Source: Rhizobium sp. NLR16a (lineage in GTDB: Bacteria > Pseudomonadota > Alphaproteobacteria > Rhizobiales > Rhizobiaceae). Taken from it: 64,000 nucleotides of DNA. Positions 17,091 to 26,056 of this stretch are shown here, in pieces. Both the position numbers and the translations under genes were made by a program. The DNA is taken from positions 3,683,501 to 3,747,500 of the forward strand of contig NZ_CP072865.1 in the NCBI RefSeq assembly GCF_017948245.1, read 5' to 3'. The notes below the pieces were generated by a model. That model did no database searches and was not told the origin of the DNA. It saw only the letters and a program-made list of their open reading frames with translations. Numbering within the stretch: the first letter of the stretch is position 1; every line of letters begins with the position of its first letter.

Positions 17091-18160
17091 GCTGTCTCCT
17101 CTATCCTTGCTTGCGTACTGATCTTCTCTTCGTGCCGCAGCAGCCATTGCTTGCGCCAGAGCCCGCCGCCGTAACCGGTCAAAGAACCATCGGCGCCGAG
17201 GATACGGTGACAGGGCACGATGATGGCAAGCTGGTTGGCGCCATTGGCGCGGCCGACTGCACGCACGACCTCCGGCCTCTCCATCTCCCTGGCGAGATCG
17301 CCATAGGCGCGCGTCTGCCCGAGGGGGATCTCCATCAGGCTTGCCCAGACATGCTTTTCGAAGGGCGTGCCGCCAAGCGCCAGAGGCGTCCTGAAGACGG
17401 TCAGCCGACCTTCGAAATAATCGCGGATCTCCGCCTCGATCTGATCGATCACCAGGGTGCGGCCGATCGCGACGGAGGAGCGGACGCGCTTCTGCAGCAC
17501 TGCCAGTTCGCTCGGCAGCGCCTTGCGATCGTGAAATTCGAGAAGATGCAAGTGTGTCTTGTCGGCGACCGCGATCATCGGTCCGAGCGGCGTATCGAAC
17601 CAATCGGCAAAGAGCAGCTCGCGATTCTGCGAGAGCTCCGGCGCCTTGCCGACGAGCCGCTGGAACGCCGACCGGAAACCGCTCGACGATTCGTACCCGG
17701 CGTCGATCTGGGCATCGATGACACGCGCCCCATCCGCCAGCTGCCGGGCCGCTTCTCCGAGCCTGATATAGCGGACGATGTCATGGAAGGTCATGCCGAG
17801 CGCCCGCTTGAAGGCGCGCCGCACGGTCGAGGGATCAAGGCCCCGGCGCACGAGCTCATCCTCACACCAGCGAACCTCCGGCTCGTCGTCGAGCGCGGCA
17901 AGCAGCAGATCGACGACCGGTTCCCTGCCGGGCTGTTCCAGCGGCCTGCAGCGCCGGCAGGGGCGGAAGCCGGAATGCATGCAGGCGGCAATCGTCTCGA
18001 GGAAGAACGTGTTTTCCCGCTTCGGCTTGTGCGCCGGGCAGGTTAGGCGGCAGAAGATGCCCGTCGTCTTCACGCAGACATAGGCTTGGCCCTCATAATC
18101 GGCGCTGCGCGCAATCAGGGCATCATAGAGCGTATCGTCGTCGGGGCGTTGGAAAAGCAT
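17087..18160 (-). CDS. ada: Bifunctional DNA alkylation repair protein and activator Ada
   Basis: This 357-residue protein accepts methyl groups from alkylated DNA and activates the adaptive response. The N-terminal zinc domain has Cys37, Cys41, Cys68 and Cys71, matching the four ligands of E. coli Ada; Cys37 would accept methyl from phosphotriesters. An AraC-type helix-turn-helix follows (about 85-180). The C-terminal O6-methylguanine methyltransferase domain has IVPCHR with acceptor Cys near 317. An AAAGCGCA octamer, the E. coli Ada box, lies one base before the ATG. It is coupled to the PEP-mutase-like gene downstream. Confidence 0.96.
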   Translation of the reverse strand: MLFQRPDDDTLYDALIARSADYEGQAYVCVKTTGIFCRLTCPAHKPKRENTFFLETIAACMHSGFRPCRRCRPLEQPGREPVVDLLLAALDDEPEVRWCEDELVRRGLDPSTVRRAFKRALGMTFHDIVRYIRLGEAARQLADGARVIDAQIDAGYESSSGFRSAFQRLVGKAPELSQNRELLFADWFDTPLGPMIAVADKTHLHLLEFHDRKALPSELAVLQKRVRSSVAIGRTLVIDQIEAEIRDYFEGRLTVFRTPLALGGTPFEKHVWASLMEIPLGQTRAYGDLAREMERPEVVRAVGRANGANQLAIIVPCHRILGADGSLTGYGGGLWRKQWLLRHEEKISTQARIEETA

Positions 18161-18161
18161 G

Positions 18162-18169
18162 TGCGCTTT
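18162..18169 (-). promoter_or_regulatory. Ada-box octamer at the ada start
   Basis: On the minus strand AAAGCGCA ends one base before the ada ATG at 18160. It is identical to the octamer recognised by methylated Ada in E. coli. Its position so close to the start codon is odd for an activator site. Confidence 0.4.
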
Positions 18170-18263
18170 CTAACATCCAACGCCGGCCGCGTCCGCCGAA
18201 AATCGGGCGTCTATTTTTTCTTGTCGATTTCCTTGGGCGAGCAGCCGTGCGATAAGGGCGGCC

Positions 18264-18980
18264 ATGACCAAGATCGACCGTACGCCTGAAAAAGCCGATT
18301 TCGAACACGTGACAGACTGGGTGTTCGACCTCGACAACACCCTCTATCCCCATCACATCAATCTTTTCGCGCAGATCGACAAGAACATGACCGCCTATGT
18401 CGCGGCGCTGTTACAGATGGAACGGGAAGAAGCGCGCAAGCTGCAGAAGCAGTATTATCTCGACCACGGCACGACGTTGCAGGGCCTGATGATCCATCAC
18501 GGCATCGACCCGAACGACTTCCTCGAAAAGGCCCATGAGATCGACTATTCGGCGCTGATGCCACAGCCCGAACTCGGAGAAGCGATCAAGGCGCTGCCGG
18601 GGCGCAAATTCATCTTCACCAATGGCAGCGTCAAACATGCCGAAATGACCGCCGGAGCGCTCGGCATTCTCGAGCATTTCGACGATATCTTCGACATCGT
18701 CGCCGCCGATTACGTGCCGAAGCCGGCGCAGGCGACCTACGACAAGTTTGCGGCGCTAAAGCGCGTCGAAACGAACAAGGCGGCGATGTTCGAGGATCTG
18801 CCGCGCAATCTGACCGTGCCGAAGGCGCTTGGCATGCAGACCGTGCTGCTGGTGCCGCGCAATCTGGAAGAGACCGTCGTCGAATGGTGGGAAAAGACCA
18901 GCGGCGACGAGGATCACATCGATTTCGTCACCGACGACCTCGTTGCATTTCTCGGCAAGGTGACCAGATCCGGCGGCTGA
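18264..18980 (+). CDS. Pyrimidine 5'-nucleotidase, HAD superfamily
   Basis: This 238-residue haloacid-dehalogenase-type phosphatase is of the SDT1/PHM8 pyrimidine 5'-nucleotidase group. Motif I is FDLDNTLYP (Asp22 nucleophile, Asp24), motif II FTNGS, motif III Lys in the YVPKP region, and motif IV MFEDLPRN. It should dephosphorylate UMP/CMP-type nucleotides or related small phosphoesters. It is divergent from ada with about 100 bases between. The physiological substrate is not proven by sequence. Confidence 0.88.
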   Translation: MTKIDRTPEKADFEHVTDWVFDLDNTLYPHHINLFAQIDKNMTAYVAALLQMEREEARKLQKQYYLDHGTTLQGLMIHHGIDPNDFLEKAHEIDYSALMPQPELGEAIKALPGRKFIFTNGSVKHAEMTAGALGILEHFDDIFDIVAADYVPKPAQATYDKFAALKRVETNKAAMFEDLPRNLTVPKALGMQTVLLVPRNLEETVVEWWEKTSGDEDHIDFVTDDLVAFLGKVTRSGG

Positions 18981-19052
18981 CCGCCAGGTTACGAAAGTTT
19001 CACCCAACTTACCGATGTTTAACTGGGTCTTTGAGGCCCGCTGCCGTAGCGT

Positions 19053-19079
19053 CTTTCGTGAGGGGACACCTTACGAAAG
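19053..19079 (+). promoter_or_regulatory. Inverted repeat overlapping the EF-hand gene ribosome site
   Basis: CTTTCGTGAGG (19053-19063) and CCTTACGAAAG (19069-19079) form an 11-base stem with one mismatch and a five-base loop. The right arm runs into the purine-rich ribosome site just before the ATG at 19089. The core TTACGAAAG occurs again at 18989-18997. It could be a regulator site or an RNA hairpin that limits translation. Confidence 0.5.
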
Positions 19080-19088
19080 GGAAATACG

Positions 19089-19706
19089 ATGTACCGCAAC
19101 AAGCCGATACTGGCAGCGCTCTCCTCCGTCCTTATCTTCGGCGTCGCAGCCGGGGCAAGCTTTGCCGCACCGGGCGACGGACCGCGCCCGCATCATGCCG
19201 GCATGGACCGACCGGGCCGCGACGCCTTCCTTGAAATCACCTATGTCCGCATGCTCAAGGAGTTCGACGCGAACAAGGACGGAAAGGTCTCCAAGGAGGA
19301 GGCGAGCAGCGGCCTCGACAAGATCTTCGCTGCGATCGACACCAACAATGACGGGTCGCTGACGCCCGGCGAAATCCGCCAGTACCGCCAGACGCAGCTG
19401 CAGGCGATGAGAGATCAGCACAAGCAGGACGCCGGCGACGAGAAGGACGCGAACGCCGCGCCCGACATGCCGGACAGCGAATCCGGGCGGCCGCCGCGCG
19501 ACGGCCATGATGGTCATCGCTGGATGCGCCACGGCGGCAACATCATGCACGCCTCGATGATGATGCATCGGATCGACACCGACGAAAACGGCCAGATTTC
19601 CAAACAGGAGGCGGTCGCCGCCTTCGACAAGCTGTTTACGCGGATGGACCGCGACAAGGACGGCGTCATCTCGATCGACGACATGCCGGATCGGCCGCTG
19701 CTGTAA
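19089..19706 (+). CDS. Secreted EF-hand calcium-binding protein
   Basis: This 205-residue protein has a signal peptide (cleavage near ASFA, residues 24-27) and four EF-hand-like loops: DANKDGKVSKEE, DTNNDGSLTPGE, DTDENGQISKQE and DRDKDGVISIDD. All have the acidic and Gly positions of calcium ligands. A His/Met/Asp-rich linker (about 115-155) separates the two pairs. It is probably a periplasmic calcium sensor or buffer. It stands alone, preceded by the inverted repeat at 19053-19079 and followed by a stem-loop at 19730-19757. Confidence 0.88.
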   Translation: MYRNKPILAALSSVLIFGVAAGASFAAPGDGPRPHHAGMDRPGRDAFLEITYVRMLKEFDANKDGKVSKEEASSGLDKIFAAIDTNNDGSLTPGEIRQYRQTQLQAMRDQHKQDAGDEKDANAAPDMPDSESGRPPRDGHDGHRWMRHGGNIMHASMMMHRIDTDENGQISKQEAVAAFDKLFTRMDRDKDGVISIDDMPDRPLL

Positions 19707-19729
19707 GGGCGGACGAACCATTGCCCTTG

Positions 19730-19757
19730 CTCTTTCCCCGTTGCGACGGGGAAAGAG
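19730..19757. terminator. Stem-loop between convergent genes
   Basis: CTCTTTCCCCGT (19730-19741), TGCG, then ACGGGGAAAGAG (19746-19757) form a perfect 12-base stem between two convergent genes. There is no T-run, so it may act as an mRNA end-protecting hairpin. It resembles the stem of the RIME-like repeats at 1831 and 47827. Confidence 0.55.
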
Positions 19758-19764
19758 ACGTGTC

Positions 19765-20628
19765 TTACGAGTGTTCGTAGAAATCCTGGACGATCTTCCA
19801 TGCGGCGTCGGCGGTGTCGACGAAGCTGATCAGCTTGACATCGTCGGGTGCGATCGTGCCGAATTCGGCCAAGGCCTCGAAATTGATGATGCGGCGCCAG
19901 AAGGCCTCGCCGAAAAGGATCAGCGGCAGACGTTCCATGCGGCCGGTCTGGATCAGCGTCAGGCATTCGAAGAATTCGTCGAGCGTTCCGAAGCCGCCGG
20001 GAAAGACCGCGATTGCCTTGGCGCGCACCATGAAATGCATCTTGCGAATGGCGAAATAGTGGAAGTTGAAGCTGAGTTCCGGCGTGACATAGACGTTCGG
20101 AGCCTGTTCGTGCGGCAGCACGATGTTGAGACCGATGGAGGGTGCGCCCTCGTCGGCCGCACCGCGATTGCCCGCCTCCATGACGCCGGGGCCGCCGCCG
20201 GTGACGATGACATATTCCTGAAAGTCGAAGCCCGCCGAATATTTCGAGCAGAGCCGGGCAAATTTGCGCGCCTCGTCATAATAGATGGAGGCCGCCTCCA
20301 GATTGGCGCGCTGGATGTCGTTGCGCGCCGCCCAGGCACTCTGGCCGGGGGCGGGAATACGGGCGCCGCCGAACATGACGACGGTCGAGCGGATGCCGCG
20401 TTCGGTCAGCATCATCTCGGTCTTCAAGAGCTCCAGCTGCAGCCGGATCGGCCGCAACTCCTCGCGGCAGAGGAAATCCTCGTCGACATAGGCGAGGCGA
20501 TAGGCCGGCGACAACGTCTGCGGCGTCTTCGGCACGGCTTCGGCGCGCTGCCTGTCGGTCGAGCTGCTCTTCAACGGGTCCCATACGCCATCCTTGCGCC
20601 GCGAACCGCCGTTTCGTCCCTTTGCCAT
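19765..20628 (-). CDS. LOG-family protein (TIGR00730), cytokinin-type nucleoside phosphate hydrolase
   Basis: This 287-residue protein carries the Rossmann-like LOG fold. It shows VTGGGPGVMEAGNRGA and the signature PGGFGTLDEFFE, the lysine-decarboxylase-like motif of phosphoribohydrolases. Related enzymes release free cytokinin bases or cleave nucleoside monophosphates. The N-terminal 90 residues are longer than in plant LOG. I chose the ATG at 20628 (MAKGRNGGSRR); the region upstream is not conserved-looking. In a plant-associated bacterium a cytokinin role is attractive, but the sequence cannot tell it from nucleotide housekeeping. Confidence 0.85.
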   Translation of the reverse strand: MAKGRNGGSRRKDGVWDPLKSSSTDRQRAEAVPKTPQTLSPAYRLAYVDEDFLCREELRPIRLQLELLKTEMMLTERGIRSTVVMFGGARIPAPGQSAWAARNDIQRANLEAASIYYDEARKFARLCSKYSAGFDFQEYVIVTGGGPGVMEAGNRGAADEGAPSIGLNIVLPHEQAPNVYVTPELSFNFHYFAIRKMHFMVRAKAIAVFPGGFGTLDEFFECLTLIQTGRMERLPLILFGEAFWRRIINFEALAEFGTIAPDDVKLISFVDTADAAWKIVQDFYEHS

Positions 20629-20822
20629 GTCGAAATGCCTTTCAGTATTGCCGGCCGTGAAACCGGATATGTCGCTATAACGCCTTGAAACCAGGTATGA
20701 TCTTGTTCGAAAAATCATTCCGTTCTACGGGTGCATGCTGTAGAGCAGGACAAACCCACGCCGATCGCATCTCCGGAGACTCCGCCGTCTCCACGATAAA
20801 GATCGAAGTTTAAGGAATTCTC

Positions 20823-21683
20823 ATGAGCGCCACCGACCTCGCATCCCTGGAAAAGACCATCGAAGCTGCCTTCGACAATCGCGACAATGTGAACGTGTCG
20901 ACGAAGGGCGAGGTCCGTGATGCGGTCGAAGCGGCGCTCGATCTGCTCGATTCCGGCAAGGCCCGCGTCGCGACCCGCGGCGCCGACGGCGCCTGGACGG
21001 TCAATCAGTGGCTGAAAAAGGCGGTGCTCTTGTCCTTCCGCCTCAACGACATGGAGGTGGTCAAGGGCGGCTCCGGCAACTCCACCTGGTGGGACAAGGT
21101 TCCCTCGAAGTTCGAGAATTGGGGCGAAAACCAGTTCCGCGCCGCGGGCTTCCGCGCCGTGCCGAATTGCGTCGTGCGCCGCTCGGCCTATATCGCCCCG
21201 AATGCGATCCTGATGCCCTCCTTCGTCAATCTCGGCGCCTATGTCGGCGAAGGCACGATGGTCGACACATGGGCGACGGTCGGCTCCTGCGCGCAGATCG
21301 GCAAACACGTGCATCTCTCCGGCGGCGTCGGCATCGGCGGCGTGCTCGAACCGATGCAGGCCGGCCCGACCATCATCGAGGACAATTGCTTCATCGGCGC
21401 CCGTTCCGAAGTGGTCGAAGGCTGCATCATCCGCGAAGGCTCGGTGCTCGGCATGGGCGTCTATATCGGCAAGTCGACCAAGATCGTCGATCGCGCCACC
21501 GGCGAGGTGATGTACGGCGAGGTGCCGCCCTATTCGGTCGTCGTCGCCGGCTCGATGGCCTCGGCCAATGCGACGATGGCAAACGGCCAGCCGGCGCCAC
21601 ACCTCTACTGCGCCGTCATCGTCAAGCGCGTCGACGAACAGACCCGCTCAAAGACCGGTATCAACGAGCTGCTCAGAGATTGA
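20823..21683 (+). CDS. dapD: Tetrahydrodipicolinate N-succinyltransferase
   Basis: This 286-residue enzyme of the lysine / diaminopimelate pathway transfers succinyl from succinyl-CoA to tetrahydrodipicolinate. The C-terminal half is a left-handed beta-helix of hexapeptide repeats ([36 protein letters not shown]). The ribosome site is TAAGGAATTCTC. dapE, the next succinyl-branch enzyme, follows about 100 bases downstream, so the two probably form an operon. Confidence 0.97.
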   Translation: MSATDLASLEKTIEAAFDNRDNVNVSTKGEVRDAVEAALDLLDSGKARVATRGADGAWTVNQWLKKAVLLSFRLNDMEVVKGGSGNSTWWDKVPSKFENWGENQFRAAGFRAVPNCVVRRSAYIAPNAILMPSFVNLGAYVGEGTMVDTWATVGSCAQIGKHVHLSGGVGIGGVLEPMQAGPTIIEDNCFIGARSEVVEGCIIREGSVLGMGVYIGKSTKIVDRATGEVMYGEVPPYSVVVAGSMASANATMANGQPAPHLYCAVIVKRVDEQTRSKTGINELLRD

Positions 21684-21784
21684 TGACACCGGGGCATTGA
21701 TCCGGTAAACAGGCGACGTCTTTTTGGGCGAGGCGGCCTCGCCTTGCCATGTCTTTGCCATTCCCGCCGGATAGTTCGACCGCC

Positions 21785-22978
21785 ATGACCGCTACCGATC
21801 CCGTCGCCAATCTGCAGACGCTGATTCGCTGCCCCTCCGTCACACCAGCCGAAGGCGGCGCGCTGACGGCGTTGGAAGCGATGCTCGCACCGCTCGGCTT
21901 CAACGTCGACAAAGTGAAGGCGAGCGAAGAGGGAACACCCGACATCGAGAACCTCTATGCCCGCCTCGGCGGCGACGGACCGCATCTGATGTTTGCCGGC
22001 CATACCGATGTCGTGCCGGTTGGCGATGAAGCTGCCTGGACGCACCCGCCTTTTGCCGCGGAGATATCAAAGGGCGAGCTCTTCGGACGCGGCGCCGTCG
22101 ACATGAAGGGCGGCATCGCCTGTTTCGTCGCCGCCGTCGCCCGCCATATCGAAAAACACGGGCCGCCGGCCGGCTCGGTCTCTTTCCTGATCACCGGCGA
22201 CGAAGAAGGCCCGGCGATCAACGGCACGATCAAACTGCTGCAATGGGCGGCGGAGCGCGGCGAACGCTGGGACGCCTGCCTTGTGGGAGAACCGACCAAT
22301 CCGGACCGGCTCGGCGACATGATCAAGATCGGCCGGCGCGGCTCGCTGTCGGGCAGGATCATCGTACACGGCGTTCAGGGCCATGCCGCCTACCCGCACC
22401 TTGCCGACAATCCGGTGCGCGGCATGCTGCAGCTGACGCAGGCGCTGATGGATCCGCCTTTCGACGGCGGCACCGACGATTTCCAGCCGTCGAACCTCGA
22501 AGTGACGACGGTCGATGTCGGCAATCCTGCGACGAACGTCATTCCGGCCAAGGCATCGGCAAGCTTCAACATCCGCTTCAACGACAGCTGGACCGTCGAA
22601 ACGCTGCGCGCCGAAATCCTGCGCCGACTCGAAGCCGCCGCCGGCCATGGCCAGTTGCGTCCGGGCCGCGAGCCGGTCAGATACGATATCGTCTGGGCCG
22701 ACCGGCCAAGCCATGTCTTCCTGACCCGCAACAACGCCCTGATCGCTTCGCTGTCGTCTGCCGTCGAAAGTGTGGCCGGCCGGTCCCCGGCGCTTTCGAC
22801 CACCGGCGGCACGTCGGATGCGCGCTTCATCAAGGACTATTGCCCGGTCGTCGAGTTCGGCTTGGTCGGCCAGACGATGCACATGGTCGACGAACGCGTC
22901 ACTGTTGCCGATCTGGAGACGCTGACGGCGATCTACGAGACTTTCATCGACCGCTGGTTCGCCCATGCCGGGTCTTAG
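21785..22978 (+). CDS. dapE: Succinyl-diaminopimelate desuccinylase
   Basis: This 397-residue M20 metallopeptidase-like enzyme hydrolyses N-succinyl-LL-diaminopimelate. Metal ligands and catalytic residues sit in [25 protein letters not shown] and [12 protein letters not shown]; the late GGTSDARF motif is also present. I chose the ATG at 21785 ([20 protein letters not shown]); an upstream in-frame ATG at 21749 gives an unlikely tail. The last 14 bases overlap the following membrane-protein gene. Confidence 0.96.
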   Translation: MTATDPVANLQTLIRCPSVTPAEGGALTALEAMLAPLGFNVDKVKASEEGTPDIENLYARLGGDGPHLMFAGHTDVVPVGDEAAWTHPPFAAEISKGELFGRGAVDMKGGIACFVAAVARHIEKHGPPAGSVSFLITGDEEGPAINGTIKLLQWAAERGERWDACLVGEPTNPDRLGDMIKIGRRGSLSGRIIVHGVQGHAAYPHLADNPVRGMLQLTQALMDPPFDGGTDDFQPSNLEVTTVDVGNPATNVIPAKASASFNIRFNDSWTVETLRAEILRRLEAAAGHGQLRPGREPVRYDIVWADRPSHVFLTRNNALIASLSSAVESVAGRSPALSTTGGTSDARFIKDYCPVVEFGLVGQTMHMVDERVTVADLETLTAIYETFIDRWFAHAGS

Positions 22979-23561
22979 GGAAGTCCAGTATTACCTGGCC
23001 GGCCTCTGGCTGCTGATCCGGATGGATCCGCGCGGCTTCCGCTTCCTCGATCTGTCGGAGCGCGGCGTCAACCGATCGTTTTGGGCAATGGCCTGGTGCC
23101 TGCCGCCGATGGGCATTTCCTGGCTCTGGTGGCGACAGGCCTTCCTGCGGTCGATGCCGCCGGAGGCCGATGTCGACTTTGCCTTCTACATCAGGCTCGG
23201 CCTCGTCGAGGTCGCCAACTGGTTCGTGCCGCTGGTCTTTGCCGGACTGCTGCTGCTTGCCTTCCGCATGGGCGAGCGCTTCGCCCCCGTCGTCGTCAGC
23301 GTCAACTGGCTCGGCGTACCGCTCTCCTATATCAACGGTCTGCTGCTGGCTCTGGTGTTCTTCCTGCCCGGCACCGTCGGCCTCGTCTCGCTGCTGCTGC
23401 TCGCCTTCATGCTGGCGCAAGTCTTCGCTTTGGCGCGCATTCTCAGAATGATCTGCCACGATCACGCGCTGATGGTCGGGGCGCTGACGCTGGTGCTGCT
23501 GGTGCCGTCGATGATCCTTTCGGAATATCTGCAGCACTTCCTCGGCATTTATCCGGCCTGA
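22965..23561 (+). CDS. Integral membrane protein, function unknown
   Basis: This 198-residue protein has about four or five hydrophobic segments (for example [63 protein letters not shown]). No catalytic motif is visible. It starts inside the end of dapE (14-base overlap), so it is translated with it. I do not recognise the family, and a link to cell-wall precursor synthesis is only suggested by position. It converges with truA. Confidence 0.75.
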   Translation: MPGLREVQYYLAGLWLLIRMDPRGFRFLDLSERGVNRSFWAMAWCLPPMGISWLWWRQAFLRSMPPEADVDFAFYIRLGLVEVANWFVPLVFAGLLLLAFRMGERFAPVVVSVNWLGVPLSYINGLLLALVFFLPGTVGLVSLLLLAFMLAQVFALARILRMICHDHALMVGALTLVLLVPSMILSEYLQHFLGIYPA

Positions 23562-23579
23562 CCAGCCTCGGCGGAGGCT

Positions 23580-24380
23580 TTACGACAGATCATCGTCGTT
23601 TTCATCGGCGGGCCTGCGCCGGTCGGTGATCACCTCGGGATAATCCACCTGCATGAAATAGAGCCCTTCGGGCGGCGCCACCGGGCCGCAGGCCTTGCGG
23701 TCGCGCGCCTCCAGCGCTGCCTGCACATCTTCGGGCGTCCATTTGCCTTCGCCGGCGAGCTTCAGCGTGCCGGCGAAGGAACGGATCTGGTTGTGGAGGA
23801 AGCTCTGCGCGGTGGCGCGGATTTCAATCAGTTCGCCGCTGCGCGTCACATCAAGCCGGTCGAGCGTGCGCACCGGGCTGTTCGCCTGACAATGGGCGGA
23901 GCGGAAGGTGGAGAAGTCATGCCGGCCGACCAGCTTCTGGGCGGCGGCGTGCATGACTTCGTGATCGAGCGCCTTCGGCACCCACCAGGCCTTGCCGGCT
24001 TCGAGCGCCAGCGGCGCCCGGCGGCTGACGATGCGATAGAGGTAATGGCGCCGCAGCGCCGAAAAGCGGGCATCGAAAAAATCGGGAACCGCCTCGACGT
24101 CGAGAATGGAGACACGCTCGCCGGCAAGCCTCAGATGCGCATTCAACGCGTTCTGCAGCTTGTAAGGCGACCAGGCCTTGGAAAGATCGGCATGGATCAC
24201 CTGTCCCATGGCATGGACGCCGGAATCGGTGCGGCCGGCGCCGCGGATCGACACGGTCTCGCCGGTCAGCGACAGTACTGCCGCCTCAATCGCCCCCTGC
24301 ACCGAGGGCCCATTCTCCTGCCGCTGCCAGCCGACATAGGAGCCGCCGTCATATTCGACGGTCATGCGGAAACGCGGCAT
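23580..24380 (-). CDS. truA: tRNA pseudouridine(38-40) synthase
   Basis: This 266-residue pseudouridine synthase modifies positions 38-40 in the anticodon arm. It shows the N-terminal [12 protein letters not shown] and the catalytic-Asp motif [14 protein letters not shown], with RSFAGTL near the C-terminus. The start overlaps the fmt stop by one base (TGATG). It is the last gene of def-fmt-truA, a common translation-related cluster. Confidence 0.96.
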   Translation of the reverse strand: MPRFRMTVEYDGGSYVGWQRQENGPSVQGAIEAAVLSLTGETVSIRGAGRTDSGVHAMGQVIHADLSKAWSPYKLQNALNAHLRLAGERVSILDVEAVPDFFDARFSALRRHYLYRIVSRRAPLALEAGKAWWVPKALDHEVMHAAAQKLVGRHDFSTFRSAHCQANSPVRTLDRLDVTRSGELIEIRATAQSFLHNQIRSFAGTLKLAGEGKWTPEDVQAALEARDRKACGPVAPPEGLYFMQVDYPEVITDRRRPADENDDDLS

Positions 24381-25315
24381 CAGGAAAGCCTCGTGCCCGC
24401 CGCAAGCGGCGTGCCCCTGAGGAAATCGGCCGCGGCGAGCGGCTTGCCGCCTGCTTTTTGCAGCCGTGTCAGCCGCACTGCGCCAGAGGCGCAGGCGACG
24501 ACCAGATCGTCGGTCAGCAACTGTCCGGCCGTCCCCTGCCCCTCAGCCAGCTCTGAGCCCAGGACCTTCACCCGTTCAGGCCTGCCGCCGATCTCAAGCT
24601 CGAACCAGGCGCCCGGAAACGGCGCCAAACCGCGGATATGGTTGTGCACATCCCGCGCCTGCCTGGCGAAGTCGATGCGCGTCTCGGCCTTGTCGATCTT
24701 GGCGGCATAAAGCACGCCGTCTTCCGGCTGAGGCGTCAGTGGCAGGTCGTTCATTTCAAGCTTCACCATGGCTTCCGCCATCGCCTTGGCGCCGACCTGC
24801 ATCAGTCGGTCGTGCAGTTCGCCTGCCGTCATGTTCGGGCCAATCTCGACCTCGCGGGTCAGCGCGACAGCGCCGGTGTCGAGCCCCTTGTCCATCTTCA
24901 TCACCATCATTCCGGTCTTTGCATCGCCGGCCATGATCGCCCGCTGGATCGGTGCGGCACCCCGCCAGCGCGGCAGCAGCGAGGCATGGCCGTTATAGCA
25001 GCCCTCGCGGGTGCCGTTCAAAACCGCCTCCGGCAGCAGCAGCCCGTAGGCGACGACAACGGCGACATCGGCCTTGAACGCGGCAAACTTCTCGTGCTCC
25101 TCTGGATCCTTGAAATTGACCGGCGTGAAGACCGGCAGACCGAGCAGTTCGGCCGCCTGATGCACCGGCGATTTCTGCAGATCGAGCCCGCGCCGGCCCC
25201 CCGGCCGCGGCGGCTGCGTATAGACGGCGACGATGCTATGGCCGGCATCGACGAGCAGGCGCAGGGTCGGAACCGAGAACTCCGGGGTTCCCATGAAGAT
25301 GATGCGAAGAGACAT
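24380..25315 (-). CDS. fmt: Methionyl-tRNA formyltransferase
   Basis: This 311-residue enzyme formylates initiator Met-tRNA using 10-formyl-tetrahydrofolate. The active site is [19 protein letters not shown] with the Asn/His of the family, and [15 protein letters not shown] follows. The C-terminal OB-fold (from about residue 210) binds tRNA. It lies upstream of truA (one-base overlap) and downstream of def. The 127 bases between def and fmt contain a VapC relic, so the three genes may not share one simple transcript. Confidence 0.97.
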   Translation of the reverse strand: MSLRIIFMGTPEFSVPTLRLLVDAGHSIVAVYTQPPRPGGRRGLDLQKSPVHQAAELLGLPVFTPVNFKDPEEHEKFAAFKADVAVVVAYGLLLPEAVLNGTREGCYNGHASLLPRWRGAAPIQRAIMAGDAKTGMMVMKMDKGLDTGAVALTREVEIGPNMTAGELHDRLMQVGAKAMAEAMVKLEMNDLPLTPQPEDGVLYAAKIDKAETRIDFARQARDVHNHIRGLAPFPGAWFELEIGGRPERVKVLGSELAEGQGTAGQLLTDDLVVACASGAVRLTRLQKAGGKPLAAADFLRGTPLAAGTRLS

Positions 25316-25335
25316 TTTATCTCGCCAGTTGAGGA

Positions 25336-25431
25336 TCAGCCGTCTTCAAACGGGTTTACGAGCTTGAGATCAAGCCCCTCGAAATCTCTGGTCCTGCGGG
25401 TGGCGAGCAGTGCGCCGTTCCCGACCAATTC
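25336..25431 (-). pseudogene. Relic of a VapC-type PIN toxin gene (C-terminal end only)
   Basis: Reading the minus strand between def and fmt, 31 codons after an in-frame TGA spell ...GNGALLATRRTRDFEGLDL and end KLVNPFEDG before a stop. This is the typical last part of VapC PIN-domain toxins (T-R-N-T-R-D-F, then an L-(I/V)-N-P-(W/F)-E ending). The first roughly 100 residues and any VapB antitoxin are absent. It is thus the remains of a toxin-antitoxin locus, not an active one. The short length keeps this from being certain. Confidence 0.6.
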
Positions 25432-25442
25432 TCATTGCGTTA

Positions 25443-25958
25443 TCAGAGCGCCTTGGATTTCGCAGCCTTGGTGAACTTCTTGATCACCATCTCCCGCTTC
25501 AGCCGCGAGATATGGTCGATGAAAAGCACGCCGTTCAAGTGGTCGATCTCGTGCTGCAGGCAGGTGGCGAGCAGCCCGTCGGCTTCCACTGTCTGTTCCT
25601 TGCCGTTGCGGTCGAGATACTTGACCGAGACGGCAGCCGGCCGCTCGACCTCGGCATAATAATCAGGAATCGACAGGCAGCCTTCCTCATAGACTGAGCG
25701 CTCGTCGGACGATTTGACGATCTCCGGATTGATGAAGACCTGCGGCTGCTTTTCCTCGCCCTCGCGGGAGACGTCGATGACCAGCATGCGGCGCGGCACG
25801 CCGATCTGGATTGCGGCAAGGCCGATGCCCGGCGCGTCGTACATGGTTTCCAGCATGTCGTCGGCAAGGCGCTGCAGGTCGGCATCCACACGCTCGATCG
25901 GCTTGGAGAGCTGACGAAGAACGGGGTCGGGAAGAATGATGAGTGGCTTGATGGTCAT
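25443..25958 (-). CDS. def: Peptide deformylase
   Basis: This 171-residue metalloenzyme removes the formyl group from nascent proteins. All three motifs are present: [10 protein letters not shown] (GxGxAAxQ), [11 protein letters not shown] (EGCLS with the Cys ligand) and [10 protein letters not shown] (HExxDH form with two His ligands). I chose the ATG at 25958 ([15 protein letters not shown]), four codons inside the longest frame. It is first in the def-fmt-truA group. Confidence 0.96.
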   Translation of the reverse strand: MTIKPLIILPDPVLRQLSKPIERVDADLQRLADDMLETMYDAPGIGLAAIQIGVPRRMLVIDVSREGEEKQPQVFINPEIVKSSDERSVYEEGCLSIPDYYAEVERPAAVSVKYLDRNGKEQTVEADGLLATCLQHEIDHLNGVLFIDHISRLKREMVIKKFTKAAKSKAL

Positions 25959-26056
25959 GGGCGTTCCCATAACCCATCTTTTCCCGCTATGGAATTATCC
26001 GGCGCGCGGGGAAGGCGCTTTTTTGCATCCCCGCCCGGAATTTCGCCATATTCGCC

